Source of the DNA: Rhodanobacteraceae bacterium
Lineage (GTDB): Bacteria; Pseudomonadota; Gammaproteobacteria; Xanthomonadales; Rhodanobacteraceae
Length of the DNA stretch: 64,000 nucleotides
Assembly (NCBI GenBank): GCA_016790075.1
Contig: JAEUPP010000035.1
Span: forward strand, 24,092 to 88,091
Direction: 5' to 3'
Part shown: one piece after another, positions 49,096 to 56,518 of the stretch
Numbering within the stretch: the first letter of the stretch is position 1
How the letters are laid out: every line of letters starts with the position of its first letter
Program-made: the position numbers and the translations under genes
Notes under the pieces: generated by a model
Database searches by the model: none
Told to the model about the DNA's origin: nothing
Seen by the model: only the letters and a program-made list of their open reading frames with translations

Positions 49096-51339
49096 ATGTC
49101 TTTTCTTCGCGTCCGATCCTTCTGGTCGTCCTGTGGATTCTCGTTCACCGAGACTTGTGCCTTCGCCCGCAGGACGCTGGCTGCCAGTACGATGCTTTTG
49201 TGCGCGACCACTGCAGCCAAGGCCGCGACCTTCAGCGAGGCTGGAGCACAACTCAACCTTGACCTGAATACCGCTAACGAAGCCGTGGCGATTGTCGCCA
49301 ACGCCACCACGTACACACTCACCTTGACCGGCGGTACCTGGAGCGGCACGAATAGCGCCAACGTCACGGGGAATGGCACCGCGTCGATGACGGTAACGGC
49401 GGCAGGACTGACCGCGTTCAACACCATTCGCCTCACCGACTCGGCCACCGGCACGGCGGCGACCTTCAACAGCAGCGGTGCAAACACGTACAGCGATACG
49501 TTCGATATCACCCTCGACAACGCCGCCGGAACAATCACGTTCAATGGCGCTTCGAGCTTCGCCGGCGCTGCCAGCATTGCCGCGCGTACCAGCCGTAACA
49601 TCAGCTTCGCCGGCGGCGCCACCCTAACGGCGGCCAACGGCAATATCGTCCTGGAAGCCAACCAGCAGGCGACGGCGAGCGTCGGTGACTTCATTGGCAT
49701 CAACATCAACGCGGCCGTCGTGCAAGTCACCGGCACTGGCGCGCTCTCGGTCGCGGGCCGGGGCGGCGACGGGGCAAGCCTGCAGCATGGCGTGCAGGTG
49801 CGCTCGGGGGGCGACCTCATTGGCGGAACCAGTGGATTGCTCACGATCTCGGGTACGGGTGGGGCCGGCCCAGGAACGAGCAACAATGGCGTGTATGTCA
49901 GAGATGCAAACTCTTCAATCACCTCAAACGGCGGTCCGGTCACCATCACCGGACGCGGCGGCGGGAGCGGCGCCAGCGGTCAGAACAACGGCGTGGCGTT
50001 GGTCCTGAGTGGCCGGATAGGCGCCGGCAGCGGCGGCGCGGTCACCGTCAACGGCACGGGCGGCGTTGGCACGGGCTTGTTCAATATCGGGGTCAGCGTC
50101 ACGAACAGCGGCTCTGAGATTTCCTCCAGCGGTGGCAATGTCCGTGTCACCGGCCTAGGCGGCGGTATCAGCGGCACCGAGCACTTCGGCGTGTTCGTGA
50201 GCGCCGATGGCCAGATCAGCGCGGGGGGCGCTGGCACGGTCACGGTCGAGGGCACGGGTGGAGCCGCCGGGCAAATCAATCGCGGCGTCGAGGTGAGAGG
50301 CACCAACTCACGGATCACCTCCAACGGCGGCCCGGTCAGCGTTACCGGACAAGGCGGTGGCACCGGCGTCAGCACCAACAATGCGGGTGTACTTCTCAAC
50401 AGCGGTCAAATCGGCGCTGGTGGCGCGGGTACGACCACCGTGCTGGGCACCGCCGGGGCCACCGGAGTGCCCCCTAGCGGCAGCTATGGCGTATCCGCCG
50501 TGAACGCGGCCCAGATCAATTCAGCGGGCGGCACGGTCAGCGTCACCGGAGCCGGGACCAGCAACAGCGCGGCGGTGAATATGGAGGATACGAGCGCGAT
50601 CCAGTCGGGCGGAAATGCCGCGATTGTGATTACCGCCGACAGCGTGAGGCTCTCTCCCGGTGCCGTCAACGCGGGTACTGGCCGGGTGACGCTGCAACCG
50701 CGTACGGCGGGGACGCTCATCGACCTGGGCGGCGCGGACGTGCTCACCGGCAGCCCCCTCACCTTAGGCCTCACCGACGCCGAGTTGGATCAGGTCACGG
50801 CGGGTACCTTGGCGATCGGCAACAGCACCAGTGGCCCGCTGACGGTCAGCACCGACATGACTCGACCCGTTTCCACGGCGACGGAGCTGATTTCCGGCGG
50901 CGATGTAGTGGTGAGCGGAGGACAAGTCAACACAGGCGGTGGCACCTTGCTGCTCGATCCGGGCGTGACACCTGCCGCGGTCAAACCGGTCCGCGCCCTT
51001 ACCGATGCCACGGCCAGTACCGTGTCATTCGGCAGCGATCTCAATATCGTCATCAACGGCACGACGCTCGATGCGCAGTACTCGCAACTCAATGTTGCCG
51101 GCGCGGTGAATCTCACCGGCGTGGCTCTGGTACTGAGCGGAGCATTCACGCCAGCGCTCGGCGATGTGTTCACCATCGTGTCGGCAAGCAGTGTGACGGG
51201 GACGTTCAATGGATTGGCCGACGGCGCGTCCATCCCGTTCAATGATGGCCGGGTATTCCGGATCAACTATACCGGCACCTCGGTTACGCTCACCGTTACC
51301 GCGGTGCCGGTGGCATTGCAGTCGTTTGAGGTGGAGTAG
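49096..51339 (+). CDS. Secreted beta-helical repeat protein (filamentous-haemagglutinin-like)
   Basis: From ATG 49096 (GGAG nine bases upstream) it has 747 residues; the frame is open to 48754 but lacks a ribosome site. A long signal region (ends near 45, TTAAKA) is followed by Gly/Ser/Thr-rich sequence with a period of about 34 residues (GGxVTVxGxGGxxG...GVxVxxxGxIxxGG), typical of parallel beta-helix passengers. No autotransporter barrel follows; it ends AVPVALQSFEVE. Likely surface or secreted; function unknown. Confidence 0.75.
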   Translation: MSFLRVRSFWSSCGFSFTETCAFARRTLAASTMLLCATTAAKAATFSEAGAQLNLDLNTANEAVAIVANATTYTLTLTGGTWSGTNSANVTGNGTASMTVTAAGLTAFNTIRLTDSATGTAATFNSSGANTYSDTFDITLDNAAGTITFNGASSFAGAASIAARTSRNISFAGGATLTAANGNIVLEANQQATASVGDFIGININAAVVQVTGTGALSVAGRGGDGASLQHGVQVRSGGDLIGGTSGLLTISGTGGAGPGTSNNGVYVRDANSSITSNGGPVTITGRGGGSGASGQNNGVALVLSGRIGAGSGGAVTVNGTGGVGTGLFNIGVSVTNSGSEISSSGGNVRVTGLGGGISGTEHFGVFVSADGQISAGGAGTVTVEGTGGAAGQINRGVEVRGTNSRITSNGGPVSVTGQGGGTGVSTNNAGVLLNSGQIGAGGAGTTTVLGTAGATGVPPSGSYGVSAVNAAQINSAGGTVSVTGAGTSNSAAVNMEDTSAIQSGGNAAIVITADSVRLSPGAVNAGTGRVTLQPRTAGTLIDLGGADVLTGSPLTLGLTDAELDQVTAGTLAIGNSTSGPLTVSTDMTRPVSTATELISGGDVVVSGGQVNTGGGTLLLDPGVTPAAVKPVRALTDATASTVSFGSDLNIVINGTTLDAQYSQLNVAGAVNLTGVALVLSGAFTPALGDVFTIVSASSVTGTFNGLADGASIPFNDGRVFRINYTGTSVTLTVTAVPVALQSFEVE

Positions 51340-51429
51340 ACAAGCACAGGCAACCTGACCCGCTAGAGCAAGCGTTGCAAGCCCAGCCTGCGGCGAATGG
51401 CACTGACTTCGGCTCAGCATCCCGATTTT

Positions 51430-51456
51430 CGTCATTCCCGCCTGCGCGGGGATGAC
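51430..51456. repeat. REP-like palindrome
   Basis: CGTCATTCCCGCctgcGCGGGGATGACG is an imperfect palindrome of the form often dispersed in proteobacterial intergenic DNA. One copy is seen in this window, between the beta-helical gene and a membrane-protein gene. Confidence 0.5.
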
Positions 51457-51572
51457 GGGGCTTAAGTCGCTGCCATTCCAGTCTGCGGCACATGGTGCAT
51501 CGTTGCAGACTGAGCTTGCAGCACCAGCTTTCGCGGGCAGGTCAACTCAAACGTCAGGACATCAGCAAACGT

Positions 51573-52013
51573 ATGCGTATCGTGCGAGCCGGATTCGTAT
51601 ACTTTTTGCTGGTGTTCGGCGCCGGCTTCGCGCTCGCGCTGATCAGGATCCCGTTCCTGGTGCCACGCTTTGGCGTCCGCACCGCCGAGCTCATCGAAGC
51701 CCCGGCCATGTTGCTCGTCATCCTCTGGGCATCGCGATACCTGGCCCGCCGCAACGCATCATTGGCACGCCCGGCCCGCTTGGCGGCAGGCTGCACCGCC
51801 TTCCTGCTGCTCGTCGCTGCGGAACTCGGGGTGGCGTACTTCCTGGGCGTCCGATCGCTGAGTGACTACCTGGCGTCCCGTGATCCGATCTCGGGCGGCG
51901 TTTACTGGGCCTCGCTTGTATTCTTCGCAGTAGCGCCGGCCTTGTGGGGGTCGAGTTCGGGGCCTGGCCAACCATCCACGCCGACGCCTTCGGCGCGGCA
52001 ACCAAGGCGATAG
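51573..52013 (+). CDS. Uncharacterised four-helix membrane protein
   Basis: From ATG 51573 (MRIVRAGFVYFLLVFGAGF) it has 146 residues with four hydrophobic helices at about 5-25, 38-55, 65-90 and 108-128, and a Pro/Ser-rich C terminus. I recognise it only as a conserved-looking hypothetical; no function can be given. It ends 10 bases before the ankyrin gene and may share its transcript. A GGTCAACTCAAACGTCAGGA sequence just upstream (51537-51556) resembles a worn attC right end. Confidence 0.6.
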   Translation: MRIVRAGFVYFLLVFGAGFALALIRIPFLVPRFGVRTAELIEAPAMLLVILWASRYLARRNASLARPARLAAGCTAFLLLVAAELGVAYFLGVRSLSDYLASRDPISGGVYWASLVFFAVAPALWGSSSGPGQPSTPTPSARQPRR

Positions 52014-52023
52014 GCAGCAGCCC

Positions 52024-52722
52024 ATGCACCCGGACTCACGCTTCCTCCGCGTGGCGACGGGTCGCACCGACCTGATCGTCGACATCCTCAGGACTCACGG
52101 TTCCGGGCCCTGGCCAGAAGTGGAAGGGGCCTCGCTGCTTCAATGGACGGCTTACTACGGCGACGTCACCGCGCTGAAGGCGCTTCTTGGCGCTGGGGCC
52201 GTTCTGGCTGACCTCGGCCCGGACAGGGGGCTCAACGCGGCAGCCTTCCACGGTCACTGGCAACTGTGTGAGTTCCTGGTCGAGGCGGGAGCGAGCGCGA
52301 GGTACTCCGATCCGGTCACGGGTGAGACGCCGCTCCACGCGGCACTCACCAACGACGACCGGATGAGGTACGACCTTGTGGTGAAGGTCCTGCTGCGCGC
52401 GGGCGCCGACGCGAACGCAGCGACCGTTCCGGGCGCGGCGACGGGATCTTTCATGAGAGATAGCCGAACACGAGGCGAGGGGCCCTTGCATCGGGCAGCG
52501 GCCTGCGGAACCCCAGCCACGATCCAGTTGCTGCTTGGCGCCGGTGCACGACCGGAACAGACCGATGCCCACGGAGACACGCCGCTGGCCTGGGCCAGCT
52601 GGTACCGACGTCCGGTTGAAGTGCTGCGGCTGCTCCTCCACGGCGAGCACCGGATTCATCCGGATCACAAGTCCCTGCGCGAAAACCTCATGGGCTCGCC
52701 GTCGGGCGACAGTGCTGCGTGA
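52024..52722 (+). CDS. Ankyrin-repeat protein
   Basis: The 232 residues hold about five ankyrin repeats: SLLQWTAYYGDVTALKALLGAGA, GLNAAAFHGHWQLCEFLVEAGA, TPLHAAL...VVKVLLRAGADANA, GPLHRAAACGTPATIQLLLGAGA and TPLAWASWYRRPVEVLRLLL. No signal peptide or enzymatic domain is seen, so it is probably a cytoplasmic protein-binding scaffold. It ends 20 bases before a well-formed attC-like site, as a gene in an integron cassette would. The ribosome site is weak. Confidence 0.8.
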   Translation: MHPDSRFLRVATGRTDLIVDILRTHGSGPWPEVEGASLLQWTAYYGDVTALKALLGAGAVLADLGPDRGLNAAAFHGHWQLCEFLVEAGASARYSDPVTGETPLHAALTNDDRMRYDLVVKVLLRAGADANAATVPGAATGSFMRDSRTRGEGPLHRAAACGTPATIQLLLGAGARPEQTDAHGDTPLAWASWYRRPVEVLRLLLHGEHRIHPDHKSLRENLMGSPSGDSAA

Positions 52723-52741
52723 CCGCTGAATTCCTGGATGC

Positions 52742-52851
52742 CGCCTAATTCGTTCAAGCCGACCCCGCATCGTGGCGTCGGCCACGTGCCTGCACTACGC
52801 TAGCACGCGTCCGCCACCCCGCTGCGGGGTGGCTTAACTCAGGCGTTAGCG
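52742..52851 (+). other. attC-like integron recombination site
   Basis: The left end CGCCTAATTCGTTCAAGCC and right end GGCTTAACTCAGGCGTTAGC match the paired ends of integron attC sites; the core is GTTAGCG at 52845-52851. GCCGACCCCGC (from 52758) pairs with GCGGGGTGGC (to 52832) with one unpaired G, as the extrahelical base of attC hairpins. The site starts 20 bases after the ankyrin stop and ends 19 bases before the next ORF, which is cassette geometry. No integrase gene is in the window. Confidence 0.65.
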
Positions 52852-52869
52852 CCTACACGAAAACTCGCC

Positions 52870-53175
52870 ATGTCCATCGCTATCTTCATCGCAGCCGCAC
52901 TACTGTTCTTTTTTTCACTGGCGGTTCGTTTTGCCGGCTCCAGCCAGATTCTCAACTTCGTCGAGTACGCGAAGGTCCGTGACCGCCCGGCATTGCATGC
53001 CTGGGTGGGTCATCGGCTGCTCGGGCTGTCCGCGATTTCTGCGGTGCTAGGTGTCGTCGCTCTGCGCTCGCCGGCAATCGCCATCTTCTGCTTGCTCTCG
53101 TTTGTCGTTGCCGTTCTGGTCGCGGTGAGCTGGCTCACGGTTGGCGCGGGCAGGTTCCACGTCAGCGCTAGCTAG
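52870..53175 (+). CDS. Small membrane protein in cassette position
   Basis: The 101 residues have three hydrophobic helices (about 3-22, 47-66 and 70-92). No family is recognised. ATG 52870 lies 19 bases past the attC-like core and no ribosome site is evident, as is common for cassette genes. After its stop, GTGTTCAAGCGGACCTGCGG (53178 onward) looks like the left half of another attC without a right half. Confidence 0.6.
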   Translation: MSIAIFIAAALLFFFSLAVRFAGSSQILNFVEYAKVRDRPALHAWVGHRLLGLSAISAVLGVVALRSPAIAIFCLLSFVVAVLVAVSWLTVGAGRFHVSAS

Positions 53176-53317
53176 GTGTTCAAGCGGACCTGCGGGCCGC
53201 AGCCGGGCTCATGTCATAGACTGCACTGTTCAGAGAACTTGCCACGCTCATTAAGGCCGGCTACGCCAGCTACAAGGAGCAAGGCTTCGACGAATAACCG
53301 TGCGGCGCCAAGCCCGG

Positions 53318-54055
53318 CGCGGCATTGACGAGGATGAACAGCCTCGTCGCCGGAGCGGGCCCCTACGCACGCACGCGGTAGTCCTCGTCGTCGATACGGC
53401 TGTGCAGATATTCAACGCCGAGCGAAAAGCTATCCGTAGAACGCCGTTCATTGCCGACGCCGAGCGGATAGCCGTCCGCGTCGCTGTCGCCGTTGTTGAC
53501 GAAGGTATTGACGGCATGGCTGGTCGAGAAATCGTTCTCGACGGTCGAACGGGCGTAACCGGCCGTGCCATAGGCGAGATTGTTGCCGTCGCCGAACGTC
53601 ATGCCGATACGGCCTCGCACCGCCAGCGTGTCATCGACCTTGCGCAGCAGCGTGTAGAACGGCGGCGTCGTGCTGAATGCGGAAACCGCGTCGCGACAAT
53701 CGGCCATGCCATATTCCCTGAGCACACCGAAAACGAGGTTGCCCGACAGCCAGTCGTCGCCGCCACGAATGCCGTAGTCGCCACCGCTGCCGTTTTCCCG
53801 GCAACCGCCGGCGGGCATGCGATCTCCCGCAGCGCCATCGCAAAAGCTCAGTGAGAACGCATTCGCGCTGGCAGCCGTGTTTACGCAGTCGCCGAAACCA
53901 CCGTCGGGGTTCGTATCGAACTGAACGGTGTCACCGCTGTCGTCCGGGTCCATCAGTGCACCGGCGTAGCTGCTGACATAACCGCCGGTCCACTCCTGTG
54001 CTGCTGCAGAACCGCAGGCGAGCGATAGCGCTGCAGCGGGCGAATGAATGCGCAT
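53318..54055 (-). pseudogene. Outer-membrane beta-barrel (Omp25/31-like) with premature stop
   Basis: A short signal-like start (MRIHSPAAALSLACGSAAA, ATG 54055) precedes a porin-family barrel: WTGGYVSSYAGALMDPDD, DWLSGNLVFGVLREYG, RGRIGMTFGDGNNLAYGTAGYA and SFSLGVEYLHSRIDDEDYRVRA. TAG at 53365-53363 follows, but the same frame reads on GPAPATRLFILVNAAP, so the stop looks like a mutation and the last strands with the aromatic C-terminal residue needed for barrel assembly are missing. Gene remnant is the likeliest reading. Confidence 0.6.
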
Positions 54056-54532
54056 AGTGTTTCTGCTTATATCGGATTGGCGAGCTTCCATGAATTGCAC
54101 ACTGTTATCATTGTGTAATTTTCAAGCATCCAGGCGCCGCAGCGAGACACCGCACGGGTGCCGTGGCGCGAGGAAAACCCGGTTGCAACTGTAAACGCGG
54201 CGTCAGTAAATCGCCTGCTTTGCGCAATCGAATACGGTTTACGCAACCGGTGCGCATGGATGCACTGCAATGTGGACACGTCCGTCGCGACAGCGACATT
54301 TCGTCGCGGGCCGATGACGAGGCAATTCCGCAGCGTATTTTTGTCACCCGTATCGAACCGATCTGGCGCGGATGCGGGCCTGCTGGATCCGACGGCGATC
54401 CGTCGCTGGCGCGCCCTATCAGTCTCGCGGCAGCACGCGGCATGCGATCATCGCGCCGGTCTGTAGCTGAACTCGATCAAGCGCGTCGCACACCGTAGTC
54501 ATCGTTCGCAATCGACCGAAGGATTTTCAACG
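54056..54532. other. Intergenic region, no supported gene
   Basis: This 477-base stretch between the porin remnant and the next gene has short open frames on both strands without recognisable sequence, ribosome sites or family motifs. GAAGGA lies nine bases before the ATG at 54533. Nothing else is claimed. Confidence 0.4.
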
Positions 54533-55396
54533 ATGGGATTGGCAGTGCTCGCCATTGTGCTCTGGCTGCCGATCCTCGTCGGTGCAACCGCCGTTATCGT
54601 GGCGATTGCGCTGATCGTCACGGCATGGAGACGCCGGACACAGGCCCATGGCGCTAGCGGCCGGAATACACACTGGCCGGCGACGGTGAGTGTGATCTTT
54701 CTTGTCATCGGTGCTGGCGGTACTTTAACTGCCCTGTGCTTGTGGGGCGGGTGCAAAATGGGCAGCGGCGACGACCTCGACGCGGCCAGCCGAGGCATGG
54801 CTCGCCTGCATCACGGTTGCGTCAACCTATCCATCCGGCGCCTGACCGACTTCATTGCGCAACAGCGGCCCGAGTACCGCCATGACCTCGAAGGCCAGGT
54901 GCTGCGACGGACCTGGTACTGCGCCGTTCCGCAGTCCGACGGACCGTTGCCCGATGCGTCCGCGCGATTCTCGCCAGCCGAGCGTGACGCCCTGCGCCGC
55001 ATCGCCTCGACCCATCGCTGGCGCGCAGGGTCGAACGCCGCTGCCAGCGGCGAGCCTTACCGTCCATCGTGGGCTGCCGATGCGGATGCCGTCGACGGTG
55101 TGCTGCTGTGGCAGGAGCACGGGCTCGCGGTTTTCGACGAGGTATTCGACGCACCCGCGCTGCCGAACGACCAGCGCGTGACCTACCTCGGCCTTGCCGC
55201 CCTGCATTGCCTGCAGACCGCCTTTGCCGACGACTGTCCGCGCCGTATCACGCCGCCTCGTCTGGAGCAGCTCATCCACAACCGGCATCCGGTGCTCTGG
55301 TGGCGACCGGGTCTGCTCGAAGACCTCCGCATCGCCGCGCTCGCCGCCGCGTCGACGCATCGCAACGAAGCGCAGGAGGCGCAACTCGCACACTGA
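54533..55396 (+). CDS. Uncharacterised membrane-anchored protein
   Basis: The 287 residues have two hydrophobic helices (about 3-32 and 48-72), then a soluble domain of about 210 residues with scattered Cys and Trp (HHGCVNLSIRRLTDFI, RRTWYCAVP, LQTAFADDCPRRITPPRL). I do not recognise a family. A good ribosome site (GAAGGA) and balanced composition support it as a gene; an open frame opposite it (54827-55711, minus) looks like a high-GC shadow. Confidence 0.55.
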   Translation: MGLAVLAIVLWLPILVGATAVIVAIALIVTAWRRRTQAHGASGRNTHWPATVSVIFLVIGAGGTLTALCLWGGCKMGSGDDLDAASRGMARLHHGCVNLSIRRLTDFIAQQRPEYRHDLEGQVLRRTWYCAVPQSDGPLPDASARFSPAERDALRRIASTHRWRAGSNAAASGEPYRPSWAADADAVDGVLLWQEHGLAVFDEVFDAPALPNDQRVTYLGLAALHCLQTAFADDCPRRITPPRLEQLIHNRHPVLWWRPGLLEDLRIAALAAASTHRNEAQEAQLAH

Positions 55397-55667
55397 CGCG
55401 AGAGACGCGGAATCGCCGACGCTCAGATGCCGGACGCGCGCATCGCCATTCGCCGGCATGAAACCGTTCGACTGCCTTGCCGCGACGTCTATCACCGTGC
55501 CGTTGCGACCCTGTCGTACCGAGCCATCCCTGAGCAGAGCGGCGCGGCGCGCGCGAACCGGCGTGAACGGGCAGGGCGAATGCCGAGTGGGCCGATCTGT
55601 CGCCGGCGCGGCAGGGTCACGGTCGAAACGCCGGAACGGCGCGATGCCGCTCCGGCAACGCAGGAAC

Positions 55668-55946
55668 TTACGGTCCCTTTTGGGAACGGGCTTCCAGCAG
55701 CCCGCGCACATCGCGCGAGAGGATGGCCACGGCTTCGAGGATCCCGCTGGGCGAGTGCGAGTCCGGCGCCTCGAACTCGGCGTCCACGATGGTTTCGCTG
55801 AGTTCCTGGATCGCGGCCAGCCGGGTCATGATCTCGTCATCCAGCGCCTCGCGGTGTTCGCGCGAGTCGAGCACGTACGCGAACATCACCGGATGATCCC
55901 TGCGCGCGTCCAGACGCATCGGATAAAACGAGCCGGTATAGGTCAT
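55668..55946 (-). CDS. Small uncharacterised protein
   Basis: From ATG 55946 (MTYTGSFYPMRLDARRDHP; GGGAGG nine bases upstream) it has 92 residues, acidic and helical (ALDDEIMTRLAAIQELSETIVDAEFEAP, then ILEAVAILSRDVRGLLEA). No signal peptide or known domain. Its ATG overlaps the stop of an upstream 32-codon frame as ATGA, suggesting coupled translation. Confidence 0.55.
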   Translation of the reverse strand: MTYTGSFYPMRLDARRDHPVMFAYVLDSREHREALDDEIMTRLAAIQELSETIVDAEFEAPDSHSPSGILEAVAILSRDVRGLLEARSQKGP

Positions 55947-56041
55947 GGCGCGCGCCTCCCGGACACGGGAACAACGCCGCCAATGCGGACAAGGCAACAA
56001 CAACGCGGCTCAGTGCCGCCAACTGCAGACCGATTTTCCAT
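55943..56041 (-). CDS. Candidate 32-residue leader ORF coupled to the small protein
   Basis: ATG 56041 has GGGAG six bases upstream. The short product (MENRSAVGGTEPRCCCLVR...) contains three consecutive Cys and ends in the ATGA overlap with the 55946 gene. It may be a leader or coupling peptide; no homology is claimed. Confidence 0.4.
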   Translation of the reverse strand: MENRSAVGGTEPRCCCLVRIGGVVPVSGRRAP

Positions 56042-56518
56042 GGACAACTCCCTTTGCGTGGAGTCGCCACCCGGAACGGGGAAAAGGGTGGCGAACGGTG
56101 TGCGGGTAGCAGACCGGGCACGAAGACCGGCGAGCCTTGCGGCTCCCCGCACACCGCCGCCAGAAAGCGGCAGACGGCGTCGCATGAAAATCGGGCATAA
56201 AAAAACGCCGACTCACGGAGCGACGCTTTGCGCGTCGTGCTTTCGGGCTGCTATTCCCGGTTGCCGAATGGGCGGCAACGAGCGGATTGTTTACCTGAGG
56301 GCGGGCGGCGTCAAGGGTGCGGATTCGTCCCCAGCGCGAACCGAGTATATTTTGCTCGCAGGTGAGAGGTTGCGGCTTCCGACGGCAGGCTGAAAGCGCT
56401 GTTGGCTAGGGACGAGGTTCGGTATCGCTATTCGGCACTCTGCGGAAAGTGAACCCGCCGATTTCTTGGGAAGTAAGTCGGCAACAACGCGGCGGCGAGA
56501 AAGATCAGGGGGCAGGCC
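56042..56518. other. Divergent intergenic region upstream of the nuclease gene
   Basis: A 477-base gap between the minus-strand small ORFs and the plus-strand nuclease gene. It must hold promoters for both directions, but I see no convincing -35/-10 pair. An A7 run at about 56199 and short GC repeats are the only visible structure. Confidence 0.4.

Noticed and set aside
53215-53297. Plus-strand open end reading LFRELATLIKAGYASYKEQG up to a TAA
   Set aside because: It may be a gene fragment, but only about 22 codons remain after an in-frame TAG and I cannot assign a family.
54827-55711. Minus-strand 294-codon open frame opposite the 54533 gene
   Set aside because: The plus-strand gene has a good ribosome site and membrane helices; the minus frame is Arg-rich with no recognisable domain. 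It remains the weaker alternative.
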